In this document: positions 1 to 63,616 of the stretch, one piece after another
How the letters are laid out: every line of letters begins with the position of its first letter
Numbering within the stretch: position 1 is the stretch's first letter
NCBI GenBank assembly: GCA_963662175.1
Contig: OY759220.1
Location: 43,868,136 to 43,932,135 of the forward strand
Length of the DNA stretch: 64,000 nucleotides
Direction of reading: 5' to 3'
DNA from: Aradus depressus
Taxonomy: Eukaryota > Arthropoda > Insecta > Hemiptera > Aradidae
Notes under the pieces: generated by a model
The model's database searches: none
What the model was told of the DNA's origin: nothing
Seen by the model: only the letters and a program-made list of their open reading frames with translations
Position numbers and translations under genes: made by a program

Positions 1-398
1 ACTGTTGCGGATTTAGAAGTTAGATAAAATGGCCGCCACGAGTGAAACACGTGAATATCTACTTAAATGAATACTATCTAGGTATTCACTGTAATAGCAT
101 TTGGCCAGCTCCCAACTCAACTAGCCTCTGACTGCGGATGTAACACACTTCACTCAACATTACTTAAACAATTGTCTATTTGAATTTACCAGGCCAACTT
201 CACTTCAATAATTAACTATTTCCTTCATGAAACAATTTCTAAGGATATTATTAAAGATATTCATATAAAATACGTCTACTCTCAAAGTAAATTTTGGGTT
301 GTTATAACATAAAAAATGTCCACTTTTATCAATCAAAAATCAAAGAAAGAAACACCTAAGAAAAAGGTTTAATCTTCAAAAATAATTTCAGGAAAAAA
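1..398. other. AT-rich sequence, nothing recognised
   Basis: No exon, repeat or motif that I can support. It should lie within the Smg1 gene or its downstream flank on the minus strand. Confidence 0.5.
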
Positions 399-660
399 AT
401 GTCCAAAAAAATAAAGTCCAGGAGGGATAAGTTGATCCTGACAAGGCTTGCAATTGGACACACCAGGATACCTGCTGATCGGTGGATCACAACCTGGGTG
501 TATCCTAGATCTGATAGAAGAATGCCAACAGCTGACAATATACAGACAGCGGCATCACATTCCCAACAATCTCCAAGAAATATTTGTCAAAGATTCAACA
601 CATTTGACTAGACTTCCTGAAAACAATAAATATCTACAGAGAACTACAATGTTCTAGCCC
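399..660 (+). pseudogene. Decayed non-LTR retrotransposon 3' end
   Basis: Two overlapping frames together resemble the conserved tail after the RNase H domain of I/Jockey-type elements. One reads LILTRLAIGHTRIPAD, the other LDTPGYLLIGGSQPGC and NNLQEIF. At least one frameshift and lost cysteines show it is dead. 5'-truncated. Confidence 0.65.
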
Positions 661-1227
661 TATCAATACTTTGCGCAATCCACAACTGCAAACGAATAAG
701 CATTGATCAAAACAGAAAAATCTATAGGTCTAAAAGGGATTTTGTGATTTGGATAAGTAATTTCTTCATAATAAAATAAATTATAATAACAAAATATTGT
801 TATGGAGAACCGACTTCGATGTTCCAAAATAGTTTTTATTATGAAATATGAATGATGGGTAGAAATTACATGGTAGGAGGAATATTTCTTTCGGAACGTC
901 CGATAAAATTGAAGTAAGGTAGGATTATGGTTCAGATATTTCAGTCGAATTTTTCAAAAAGTCCTAAAACGATACTTCGACGATATTGTTAAAGGTGTAA
1001 AATAAGTTCTGATTTGCAAATATTTCCAAAACTGTTCTAATTGCCACAAATATTTAAGAAGAGAAAACCCAAAGACGTGCAGATGAACACATATGCAGAG
1101 CGCTTTGCAGAAAACGAGTTTCTTTTAAGGGAACATGGAAGACAAATAACAACATAACCAAACATAAACATAGAAGTAAATGAATATTAGTATTTTAGTG
1201 TTTCTTTGGTCTCCAAGCTTTGAACCG
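661..1227. other. No gene seen
   Basis: AT-rich sequence without a supported exon or a repeat that I could match elsewhere in the window. Confidence 0.4.
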
Positions 1228-1480
1228 GGTTTAACAGTTGAGCTCCCTCCTCGGACATTATTGGGTATTAACCGAAAGAAAATCAATGTCGTATTGATGA
1301 AATTTTGTATATACATATAAACTTTCGTGTCGATATAATCATTCATTCTATTGCAACTTATCGTGTTCATTGACACACAGATGGGGATTTTCTTTTCCAT
1401 TTTTAGAATCAAGGGGCTGAAAATGGTGAAAACTCAACATAAATTTTCTGACCGATTACATAACTTTCCATATACTTCTT
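1228..1480 (+). repeat. Repeat A copy, diverged
   Basis: Shares the order of blocks seen in repeat A: gaaaatcaatgtcgt, a tcgata...cattcattctat block, gttatcgtgttca, acacacagat and a terminal gaccgattacataact. 5' blocks missing. Confidence 0.65.
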
Positions 1481-3050
1481 TATTCTGGGACCGAGGTTCC
1501 TCTTCTGGGGAAGTAATAGAAAATAGGGCTACAATAGATTCCGTTGGGGTGGAAATGTCGTTGCATCTTCTGTGGAAATTTCATCAAATGAGAATTAAAA
1601 ACCTCTTGTATGTGACTAGTCTTAATATCTTCTGCTATAACCCCGGAATATTAGTTTGTGAACTCGTATGTCAAATTTCCATAATTATTATTTGGTAAAA
1701 TGAATATTTAACGTTTTTATTATAACATCAATCAAAACAGAGCAATAAAACGAACGAAGCTTAATATTTGCCAGAGGAGTTTTTGTCTCTACCTAAGGTT
1801 TTTGACATACGAGGTTAAATTTCAACATTATCGATATATTACATCCCCAATATTTTTATAGCTCATACAAAAACATGACATTGTACATATTTCACTGCCT
1901 CAGTAATAATTGTATTATATATTTGTCTACTTATCATATATTTTGGTTATGTATTTATCTATACATATATTATTGTATTTTTCACATTTTTTCAATCTAT
2001 TTTTGTCTACTTGCATGTTAATTAGGATTTGTTCAATTCTGAATATATGATTGTAAAAAAAAAATAATAATAATTCAATTGAGCATTTTTATTTAAATGA
2101 TATTTAAAAAATATATATATGACATTCGGAATGACATGAATATGTTGCAAGCACTAATAGACACTTATGTCTAAAAACAAAAAAAGTGGGAGCAGAAAAG
2201 TTCGAGTTCTTGACTTACTAGTAGTTATTTATGTTCTCGGGAAAAAATAATTATAATATAACGTTATCGTAGACAATTAGAGTAGCTAATATTTCAAATC
2301 TTAATTTTTGACTGGTGAATAGTTTTAATTGTAAAGAATATGTACGAACAATTATGAGAAAAAATTGAGTAATTTTAATGTCAGAATGTTATAAATTAAA
2401 AAGGACTATTCAACATTCTATATTTATATAACTTCAATGTTTAATTATTTATAATTATTGTGATATATAATTTTATGCTCTCTGTGATTTTATATTACCT
2501 TAATGTATATATGTATAAATGTCTAATTAAGATCAAAATAAATAATTTTAAAAATTTTCAAAAAAATATTTTAAATAAAATTGTCGTTGCCGCGATGATG
2601 CCAAAAATATATATTTTTTTTTTCTTTTTTATCATTACTGGATTCGGAACAAGAAAATTCGCAGTAATAAAATCGGGGATTTTATCCGCCAGGAATAGTA
2701 ATTTTCATCGCCAGGAATAGTATGTGATAAAGTAATAAAGCCGATATAAACAAAATATTCTCTTCATGAAAATTGTATTAACTAAAACAGATCCACGATT
2801 AAGGATGTAAGCTGCTTTGATTCGAGTAATGATTTGATTGGTGATCGAAACATTATTATGAGAGGTAAAGTATCTGAAATGTTGCGGCAGCTATTCGAAT
2901 CACTTTTTAATACAAAAAATTGGGGTTGCACTATGAGGCTCCCTATAGATGGGCTATTCGTATTTTGACTACACAATTTTTTTCCGTTTCCCGCAAAACT
3001 TAAAATATCTGATGAAGTCAGCTGGTGTAAAGCTGTAACGAATCGTTTAA
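1481..3050. other. AT-rich, no gene seen
   Basis: Long A/T runs. A short open stretch at 2782-2976 has no family resemblance that I recognise. Confidence 0.45.
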
Positions 3051-3120
3051 TTAGTTATTATGACTCATACCCGGGCTTTAACTACGAGGTCATATTGCCT
3101 AACACCAGTCCACCACTCAA
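3051..3120 (-). mobile_element. SINE 3'-end fragment
   Basis: Matches the tail of the tRNA-headed SINE (gactcatacccgggctttaac ... aggtcatattgcc) in reverse orientation; the rest is missing. Confidence 0.75.
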
Positions 3121-3797
3121 GCATATACCAGCATTATTTACTTCTATGCAAAAAGTGTGCTTAATGGTATTTAGGAGCATTACAGCAACAACGATGTTTT
3201 TATATTAAAATTATTTGTAGATACAATTATAAATTTTACAACTATAAATTTAAATGTTGCCACTTTGTATATATTTTAAGAAAATAGAAATTATGATACA
3301 TAAGAAGAGGTAATAGTTTCAATTATATCATTAATATTATTTTTGATAGAAGAATTTAGTAATTAATGTATTCGCCTAAATACTATAACATTTTTGATTT
3401 TATTTTGCCCCGAGTAAACTTATAAGAATCAAAAGAACAAACTCAGTGTTTAATGTTTTAAAAAAGTGTTTTGAAGTTCTGTGAACTTTTAATTTTTCTA
3501 AATACGTTCAAAAATCGTTGGAAAAAAAATGTAATTACTACTTGAATCTAATTTTTTTTTTTAAATGTAATATATGAAGTAAATAAAATACATACAGTTG
3601 GAGGAGAAAAACTAGATCAATGCTTTGATTTCATTTTTTCAGAGACACAGACGGTTTGTTCATTGTGCGAAGCTGACTTATTTCCTTAGATCTTTACAAA
3701 ATATTCATTCCAATTTTATAATTATCATAATAATAGTATTTAAATCCGTTAAATCATAATATGGTGATAGGATATGTCATAAAAATGTATACTTGAG
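3121..3797. other. AT-rich, no gene seen
   Basis: No exon for the missing Smg1 C terminus and no matched repeat. Confidence 0.4.
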
Positions 3798-4159
3798 AAT
3801 TGACGGGGTTAAAATCAAAATGGTCCTTGTTCCATTTTTGAAAATTTTTCGTTAAGTGCATAATCGGGTACAAAAATGATAGTTCTGTTCAGGAAAAAAG
3901 TTGTAAAAGTGGCAAAACACTTATTCCATTTTGGTAACACAAACAAGAACTTAAACATATCAATAGTGACCTTGAAATTAAGATATTTAAATTAATTTTA
4001 TGGTTTGCTAACAGCAACTTTCACCATAAAAGCTGAAGACAAAATATTTCCGGTTTCGATAAATTATAGATTTTTTAAATCAGTTAAGAACTTAATGCAC
4101 AGTTTCTTCAAAGTTTTAAAAATGTCACTTAGACCATTTTGATTCTAACCCCGTCAATT
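3798..4159. mobile_element. MITE-like element with 26-28 bp terminal inverted repeats
   Basis: The left end (3800-3825, beginning ttgacggggtt) is the inverse complement of the right end (4132-4157) with one mismatch. About 360 bp, no coding capacity. Superfamily not assigned. Confidence 0.75.
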
Positions 4160-55945
<51,786 letters not shown>

Positions 55946-55965
55946 TACCTGCAACTTACATCCAT
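55946..55965 (-). promoter_or_regulatory. Two minimal upstream ORFs before the Smg1 start
   Basis: An ATG at 55963-55965 opens six codons whose TAA overlaps the Smg1 start as TAATG. A second ATG at 55959-55961 is followed at once by TAA. The GTAAGT and TTGCAG strings here could instead be splice signals, so leader status is uncertain. Confidence 0.4.
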
Positions 55966-57448
55966 GGATAAAAGGAAATATAGACAGTTATACATTTAAA
56001 AAAACCCACATTCCCAATTGGAATTTATTCTCCATTCAAGGGTGAAAGTTATTTGAAAAAATCATTAATCGTTAAAATATGAAGACCAATTGAATCCAGT
56101 TGGAACGTAAGACGACACTTTGAAACGGAGTGACACACGCACAGGCTACACGACAAACGCCGACCATTTTCGAATCCCTGCTATACTAATCACCTGTTAC
56201 ATGGCGCCAATAAAGGAAGTTTAAATTTTTCTTAGCACTGTACAACGTATTTTAGTGATAAATATAGAAAATCAATAATAATAATAAATTCAACAATGAA
56301 ATGATAGTAACTTTAAATCAGGCGGTAACGTAATACAGGTTATAAGACAATCAAGCACTCTGTATTTTTTTTTCAATTTAATACATTACTTCTATTAATA
56401 TGAAGAGTAAAGAGTGATATTGCAATCTTTCATTACCCACGGTGCTAAAATAGAAGGTATAACTATTTTTATTAACAAGTATTAACTTTACAGCGACCCC
56501 CTCCTTCAAGGAAATTCTGAAATCGGAAAATGCAATACGTTTCCAAGGAAATGTTAAATGAGCACAGAAATATGACATTTTTATTTTACTAGGCATCTAT
56601 GATCTAGAGAAAAACTAAATAATTGTTATTATTTTCAGAAATGCAACTCATCGATATATAGAAATCTGTGAGAAATAATCAATGAAAAGATCATAAAAAC
56701 AAGTTTGGCTGATTACTTTAGTGAGCAGTGGACTATTACGTACTGCAAGGACACCCATTCCCGCCATATCCAAACAGCAATGCTACTTGGAGAAGTTTCT
56801 TAATTGTCTCTGTATAGTGGTTTTAACAATCAAACTATGAATATAGAATATCTAATATGCCTTGTAATCAGGTAACAATAAAAAAAAATTGATATTACAG
56901 GACTATCTAACCACGGTTACAGATCACTAATGCCTGGATACATACGCAATAAAAAACTTGCAATTATTTCAGGGAAATTAGCAAGTAAAACAAAATAAAA
57001 AAAATTGTATTAACATTTTTTTTACATTTTTCGCCTTTTAACATCGTTACAAAAATCAAAATTAAGTTTAATAATTGTAAAACGGTTCATTCGTACTTAA
57101 AATTATTTGTTATTGTGTACATTCTTAAATTATTAAACGAAAAACTTTGCCGATGAGGTCGCAATATATTTTTATACCAACTAAACCATCTCTCCACATC
57201 AACTGACGTCTTCGATTTTATTTTATTTGGTTTAGCGTGGTGTATTTTATGTGGGGTGGCTTAGGATGACTAAAGTTCTCCAGTACAGATATTCCAACGT
57301 TCGAATTATTTCCAGACTTAGAGATATTTTTTTAATTGGTACTCACAGCTAAAACATCTTGCCAAGCAAGTAGGCAAGCTAAAAAATGTTTTTATGATTT
57401 TGCTAAAATTGATGGTCACATAAATAAGTGAATATTAACCTTATCAAA
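55966..57448. other. Upstream of Smg1, probable leader and promoter region
   Basis: No gene on either strand. The stretch 56100-56210 is richer in CpG than its surroundings (acgacaaacgccgacc) and could hold the promoter, but no core element is clear. Confidence 0.4.
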
Positions 57449-57595
57449 TATTTATGGTTTCCAGATTTACTTTATGAAGCTCCATTCTAGGAATAGATAA
57501 TTAAAATACACAATTTCTTTGTCAAACTTCACTATATATATATAGTTAAGTTTGGCAAAGAAATTGTGTATTTTAATTATTTATTCCTCTTATCA
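57449..57595. mobile_element. Shortened foldback of the 48.2-kb family
   Basis: Shares the left flank tttatggtttccagatttac through aatagataattaaaatacac with 48228-48320, then folds back after only about 50 bp of arm. The central junction motifs of the longer copy are missing. Confidence 0.85.
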
Positions 57596-57779
57596 AAAAT
57601 ATGAACTTAAAAACACGGACCTCTAAAACATGGCGGACACACATCTACAACATGAGTTAATCATTTTAAAAAATGTCCACAAAAGTCGAGTTGTACATCA
57701 TAGTTCTGCCTCAATTATCTTTGCAAGACATAAGAAAGTATATTCCTTGTAGGCTATCATAATATTTGGTTGATTTCAA

Positions 57780-58505
57780 TCTATATTAATAAAGCTGAAA
57801 CGGGGTTTGTTTGTGGGTTTGTTCCAACATCACGCTCAAATCGCTGGACGGATTTTCATGATACTTCACATGTAGCAGCCTTTTGACCCCGATTGAATAA
57901 TAGGCTATGTGGCGTCCCAACATTTTGAACGGGAGGGGGAGTTGTAAGGGCGGTCTAAGCATAAAAAATCGTTTAGCGCATTAACGGATGGTTGGATTAT
58001 CATGAAATTTCACATGTAGTATTCTTAAAAGCCAAGATGAAAGAAAGGATATATAACGTCTCAATATTTTGAACGGGAGGGGGGTTGTGAGGGAGGGCTA
58101 AGCATAAAAATAGTGCTAGCTCATTAACGGATGGTCGGATCGTGGTGAGATTTCACATGTAATATTCTTAAAAGCCAAATTGAAATATAGGCAACGTGGC
58201 GTCCGTAAATTTTTTACGGGAGGGAGGTTGTGGTGGGCCTAAGTATAAATATAGTGCTAGCTAATTAACGGATGGTCGGCTTGTCATGGGATTACACATG
58301 TGGTATTGTGAAGAGTCAAATTGAAAAATGTGTATGACGTCTCAAAATTTTGAACAGGAGGGGGGGCTGTGGGGGTAGGCCTAAATATAAGGATAGTGAT
58401 ACGTCATTAACGGATGATCGGATTGTCATGGAATTTGATATATAGAATTCTTAAAAGCCAAATTGAAAAATCTGCTATGACATCTCAAATTTTTGAAACG
58501 GAGAA
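57780..58505. repeat. Repeat C relative with about 120-bp tandem units
   Basis: Starts ctatattaataaagctgaaa, the reverse of the 31.5-kb end. Five to six units follow, each with attaacggatggtcgga, cacatgtagtattctt, aagccaaattgaaa and ttttgaacgggaggggg. The units differ by 10-30%, so the array is old. Confidence 0.8.
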
Positions 58506-58517
58506 GGTTAAAACAAC

Positions 58518-58980
58518 TAAGGCCCAGTCTAGATTTCCAACTCGCAAATAAGTTTCAGTTTAGTTCGAATTAAAATTGTCAAGAGAGAAATATAGAATAG
58601 AGGTGGGCTTTATTTGGTATAGTTTTCACATATTTCCTTAAAAAAAACACATTAGGACAGCAATGTCGGTAGATAGGCAGCAACCAGAAGCGATGATAGT
58701 CAACCATAGACAGATTTAGAAATATTGGGAATCCGTCCGAAGGACAACATGCTCAAGGTTATTTTCCAGTCATTGCAACTAAGAGTCCAGTCTAGATTTC
58801 CAACTCGCGATCCTGAGCTGATTAGACAACACATGTAAAGATAAAATAAGTTGGCTTTATTTGGTATAGTTTTCACATATTTCCTTAAAAAAACACATTA
58901 GGACAGCAATGTCGGTAGATAGGCAGCAACCAGAAGCGATGATCGTCAACCATAGACAGATTTAGATATATTCGGAAGGT
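58518..58980. repeat. Duplicated block of about 270 bp
   Basis: ccagtctagatttccaactc occurs at 58525 and 58790; cattaggacagcaatgtcgg occurs at 58650 and 58899. The copies are close but the first has an indel region. Confidence 0.8.
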
Positions 58981-59214
58981 TTTTGTGTACACCTAGGGAC
59001 CTAAGCATCCAATGCTCTTATCCCTTCCCTATGTGCCCGGGGTCCCAAACAGTTACTAACTGTGGTGTCCGCCGTTGAAGCAGATACTAGCTGGGGTGTC
59101 TGGTGTTGAAAGATTATAAGCATTCTTACATCTGAATAATTGAAAATTGTAACATCATGAATGCATTACTGAAGTATAGAATAGGATTCGAATGAGAGAT
59201 ATTCGGAGAAATGT

Positions 59215-59250
59215 CAAAATTCCCCGGGCAACACAGGGTATTACGCTCAA
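59215..59250. repeat. GC-rich end of repeat C
   Basis: ccccgggcaacacagggtat then tacgc, corresponding to the cccgggcaacgccgggtatt terminus. Confidence 0.65.
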
Positions 59251-59380
59251 ATTTGACAGGTCATGTCCTCAGTAGATTTTAATTTTAAATACGAAATTTG
59301 ATGTTGATACATTCATTACATCGGAAGATATTGGGATTTTTTAATTGAGCCTCCCCCCCCCCCCCCCCCCTAAAAGGGGG
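59251..59380 (+). repeat. Repeat A fragment with poly-C run
   Basis: acaggtcatgtcctcagtag, ttgatacattcattacatcg and a C-run at about 59351-59370. Confidence 0.65.
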
Positions 59381-59640
59381 GGCTAAGCATAAAAATAGTG
59401 CTAACTCATTAATTAATGGTCGGATTGTCATGAAATTTCATATGTAGTATTCTTAAAGGCCAAGTAGAAAAAAAGAGTGTGTGACGTCACAACATTTTGA
59501 ATGGGAGGGGGGGTTGTGGGGAGCCTAAGTATAAATATAGTGCTAGCTCATTAACAAATGGGATTGTCACGCAATTTCACATGTAGTATTCTTGAAGGCC
59601 AAATAAAAAAATAAGGTGTGTGACGTCACACAATTGTGAA
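59381..59640. repeat. Two further units of the 57.8-kb array
   Basis: ctcattaattaatggtcgga, cacatgtagtattcttgaag and gtgtgacgtcacaca type sequence, separated from the main array by other repeats. Confidence 0.75.
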
Positions 59641-59815
59641 CTAACTACGTACTAGCTGTGGGGTTCGCAGTTGCAAGGCAACTACTAGCTGTGATGCCCA
59701 GTGGTCCTAACTACGTACCAGCTGAAGGGTCCGCCGTTGCAAGGCTCTTACTAGCTGTGATGCCCAGCGTGCCTAACTACGTACTAGCTGTCGGGTCCGC
59801 CGTTGCAAGGCTCAA
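59641..59815. repeat. 66-bp minisatellite, 2.6 copies
   Basis: ctaactacgtac starts at 59641, 59707 and 59773; units include tccgccgttgcaaggc. A degraded relative is at 59050-59110. Confidence 0.88.
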
Positions 59816-59834
59816 GAAAAGATATGGTTGATAA

Positions 59835-60010
59835 AGATAAAGTTGCGTTTTATACAAAATCAATTGGGAGTGGATTCATACAGACCTCAGCCCGCAAACC
59901 GGGCGAAGAGACGGGGCGACCCTCCCACCTGCTCAACATCCTGGCTACGCCCCTGTCAATTTCACATGTAAATAGGGTAAAAGAACACGTTTCAGAAATA
60001 GGCTTAAACA
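59835..60010 (+). pseudogene. Penelope-like remnant, first copy
   Basis: gttgcgttttatacaaaatc to ctggctacgcccctgtcaat repeats at 60166-60306. It ends with NRVKEHVSEIGL, the same peptide context as in the GIY-YIG fragment at 60.7 kb. Confidence 0.6.
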
Positions 60011-60165
60011 TTGATACAACATACACCTCAGTGAAATTAAATCGTAAAAAAACTTAATTTTTACAAATTTTTAATTACGATTTTCAGATTCTGCACAAAA
60101 AAACTAAGTTTTCCTGTATTTTTAGTTTTCTTGTAAGAGCAATAGTTTTCCAGATATTGGTCTTT

Positions 60166-60306
60166 GAAAGTTGCGTTTTACGTAAAATCAATTGTGAGTG
60201 GATTCATAGAGACCTTAGCCTGCAAACCAGGCGAAGAGTGGGGACGCCCCCCCCCCCCCCCCCCCCCAGCTAAAAATCCTGGCTACGCCCATGTCAATTT
60301 CTCATG
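60166..60306 (+). repeat. Second copy of the 59.84-kb block
   Basis: gttgcgttttacgtaaaatc, accttagcctgcaaaccagg, a C-run at about 60250-60267 and cctggctacgcccatgtcaa. Confidence 0.8.
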
Positions 60307-60439
60307 TATCTTTTCATATTGAACCAATTATGTTCTTTTATACTTCCCCAGTTACACTCAATACTTTAACTTTCTAAGGGAACTTAACATTTTTAGCCGA
60401 GATATTTCCAAACACTGAATAAAAAATATAGAAAAAATC

Positions 60440-60741
60440 ATGTTTTTTTTGTTTTTTTTTAAATATTGTCTATTTCACAAAATGTATATAATATGGGAGT
60501 ACCTTCGGTACTGCTACCATTTTCAGAGGCGATGTACTTAAAAAAGAGGACTGTTGGGTAGGTTCCAGAACAAATAATACATCATACAAACATCTCAACA
60601 GCACTAAAGAAAATACAAAAACAGAAGAAAAAAGTGGGGTTTACTGTCTTAAATGTAGTTTTTGTAATTTTGTTTATGTAAGTCAAACTGGGAGACAATT
60701 TAAAAATAGGGTAAAAGAACACGATCCAGAAATAGGCTTAA
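60440..60741 (+). pseudogene. Penelope-like element fragment with GIY-YIG endonuclease start
   Basis: A family end (aaatattgtctatttcacaa..accattttcag) is followed by an open stretch SGVYCLKCSFCNFVYVSQTG and RQFKNRVKEH. G-V-Y, Y-V and the TGR..K.R..EH pattern are those of the GIY-YIG nuclease typical of Penelope-like elements. It is cut at ataggctta by the retrotransposon tail. Confidence 0.82.
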
Positions 60742-60819
60742 CAACAACAACACACTTTATTTGGACCAGAACATCTTGGTTCTTCACACAAGGTATAAAA
60801 TGGAAAATATAAAATGAAA

Positions 60820-62215
60820 TTAATTAATAATAATGTCTTGGTATAATCTTGGTTTGAGCCTTCTGTGGAGAGTAGGCTGGCCAAGATTGTAGTGGGCTGC
60901 TCCAGAACACAGGCCTAGTCTTCCGTGGTAGTTATCTACTAAGGACCTTAAATAGGCTGCGACCCGAGGAACTCCCAGGAGTTGGCTGTTTCGGATAAAC
61001 CATGGTGCATTCAGAGACACACGAAGAATTTTGTTCTGAAATGTTTGTAGTCGTGTTGTGAGTGAAGGACTGGCGCCATGCCATATTGGACAGGCGTATG
61101 TTAACAATGGGAGAAGTAACGCTTTGTACAGGAGCAGTGTGCAACAGTGTTTGAGGGGTGTGTTGCGGTTAATGAGTGGATAGAGATGTTTTAAACGGGT
61201 GTATGCTTGTGTAAGTTTTGTGTTGATGTGAAGTTTCCATGTGAGCCGTGTGTCTAAGAATACACCAAGGTACTGGACAGCCTGATCTTTAGGGTTCCAT
61301 GGAATGGGAAGTCCGTCAACCCGCAGACTACTCTGGTCCTCTGTAAAAAATCGGCGAAGGGCAAAAATCTTCGCTTCTGTTTTACTGGCGTTCAACTGAA
61401 GCTTCCATCGAACGAACCAGCTGGAGACGTGGTTGACAGAAGTTTGTAACATGTCAACTGCTGTCTGGAGGTCTTCATATTGACACATAAGTAGTGTGTC
61501 GTCTGCGTATAGTGCTAGAGTGGTATTACATGGCTCGGGGATCTCGCAGCAGTATAAGCTGAAGAGGAGGGGACTGAGGATAGCTCCCTGTGGCACTCCC
61601 GCCAGGATACTACGCTTGGAGCTGAGGATGTTGTTGACCCGCACTTGAAACGTCCTGTTCTCCAAAAAGGAATCAACGATCTTTTCCAAGTACTGTGGAG
61701 CCCATGTCTTCCTCAGCTTATAGCGGAGACCTTCATGCCACACCGAGTCGAACGCAGAAGCTACATCTAAAAAGACAGAGGTTGTATCTGTCTTCTGTTC
61801 GAAACCATTCACAATCTTTTCCGAGACCCTCTGTAGCTGGTGCACAGATGAATGATTATGTTTGAAACCAAACTGGTGAGCTGGAACAATTCCTGCGCTT
61901 TCCAGGTGAGAACCCAGTCTTCTCAATATTAGTCGTTCGAAGATCTTCGACAACGAGTTCAGAAGGCTTATAGGCCGATAGCTGTCCGGCTCTTGCTTGG
62001 GCTTACCATGTTTATGGAAGACGATTACAACCGAGTTTTTCCAATTTCGAGGAAAATAGCTGCATCGCAGGCATGCGTTGAACAGACCGGTTAGAAAGGC
62101 TATACTCTTGGGTGGCAGCTTCTTCAGCACTATGTTCGGAATGAGATCCTCACCGGGGGCCTTGTTATTAATGTTGTGATTTCTGAGGGAGTGGTGAACT
62201 TGATGAAATTTCAGT
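60820..62215 (-). pseudogene. ORF2 reverse transcriptase region of the Jockey-like element
   Basis: Open for more than 436 codons to the stop at 60820. RT landmarks in order: NKAPGEDLIPN, SYRPISLL, HQFGFKHNHS, LDVASAFDSVWH, GVPQGAILSPLLF, LYADDTLL (the YADD catalytic box) and YLGVFLD. The 3' part has LLLPLLTYACPIW. The RT frame itself is intact, but it is separated from the endonuclease frame by a one-base shift at about 62212-62216. Confidence 0.94.
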
Positions 62216-63440
62216 TTGTGTCAACAGTTTGTGTCGGTATGGATAGATATGTGTGTACTGTGGTGTTCATGCCTGTGTTAGCAGTGTGGTGTGTGCGGTA
62301 CTTTTGTTCGAGGTGTGTTGCCAGGATTTCGCATTTGTCTTCGTCGCTCGTCACTGTGTGATGTCCGTCTGTCAGTGGGGGCAAGGATGTGTTTTGTCTC
62401 AAAATTCGTCGGGTTTCTTTCCAGAGACTACTATCGCCGGGGGTCATGTCGGTCAAGTAAGCCCTGTACTTAAAAATTCTGTGGTTGTCGAGCTCCCATC
62501 TCACCCGTCGGGTCAAGCGATTGAGGTCTCTTTTATCTACATCACTTCTTGTTCTTTGCCAGCGTTTGCGAGCCGTGTTTTTTTCGTGAATTAGTGCTAG
62601 GATTTGAGTGGGAATGGAGTCATGTATATGTGGTCGTCTGTCTTTGAAATGGTGATATGTAGCATTGTGAACAGATGTGTAAACAGTTTGTGTGAATGTC
62701 TGTATTGCCCAGTCTATGTCGTCTGTGTGATTGTAGTAGATTGGAATTTCAAGAGTTTGATCCATTTCCCATTGAAAAGTTTTCCAATCAATGTTTCCTG
62801 TTATAAGTCGTGGAAGCGGTTCGGTGTAGTGTTTGTGTGCTGTGAATGTGTTAAGGACGGGGACGTGGTCTGAATCGAGTTCTGTTAGTGTCTCGTGATA
62901 TATTGGGAATGTGAAATTTTTTATAAGTGTGATGTCTAGGATGTCTGGATGATATCTGTGTTGTGACGGGTAGAAGGTTGGTTCGTCTGGGGCTGAGACC
63001 TGAACACCGAGGTTGTTTGTGGCCGACAAAAGTCTGACCCCATTGTTATTGGTTCTTCTGCAGCCCCAGATTGTGTGCTTGCTATTGAGGTCACCGAAAA
63101 GTGCAGTCGCGTCTCCTGTAAAAATGTGTTCTAGGTCTGTCTGTTTTATTCTTAAGTTTGGTCGTTGGTATCCCGAGATGATGTTGAGTCGTCTGTTGTT
63201 GGTGAGTGTCAGTTGAATCCCGACAGCCTCCAGGTGCTCCAGTTCAGGAGGAAGTAGATGGGAATGCTTTATTTTTTTCTTTACACAAACAGCTACTCCT
63301 CCAGGGACTATTCGGGTTTATCTGTCTCGTCTGTATGTCACGTATCCTGTCAGTCTGAATGTGTCTGTCGCTTTGAAGTGTGTTTCTGTTAGGCAAACTA
63401 TGTCTATGTTGTATCGTGTTAGGAGGTTACTGAAAGACTG
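62211..63440 (-). pseudogene. ORF2 endonuclease region with a premature stop
   Basis: APE-type endonuclease residues: CLTETHF, GGVAVCVKKK, FGDLNSKHTIWGC and the SDHVPV box near 62890. A TAA interrupts it at 63318-63320, between the TETHF motif and VAV. The first residues of the domain are absent because of the deletion noted at about 63440. Confidence 0.9.
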
Positions 63441-63616
63441 TTAGAGCACTTTGGGGACTCTTGGAGAGTACGTGATGGGCAAGCTGTGAAATGATGATCT
63501 CCTGCACACTTGACACATTTTGGGTCAAGGTGGCAGAAGTTCTTGCTATGTCCCACTTGCTGGCAATTCGTGCACTGCACAATGCGTTGAGACCTCTTCC
63601 GCGGTTCGACAGTCAC
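63419..63616 (-). pseudogene. Gag zinc-knuckle part of the Jockey-like ORF1
   Basis: CTNCQQVGHSKNFCHLDPKC and CAGDHHFTAC are CCHC knuckles. The frame then runs into endonuclease sequence out of register at about 63440, so the third knuckle region and start of ORF2 are deleted. Continuous with the upstream Gag except for a stop at 63704-63706. Confidence 0.9.

Noticed and set aside
64..400. Promoter or exon signal at the left edge
   Set aside because: Nothing beyond AT-rich sequence could be supported.
2782..2976. Open frame in both orientations near the left edge
   Set aside because: No family motif, no splice signals consistent with Smg1, and no link to a known element.
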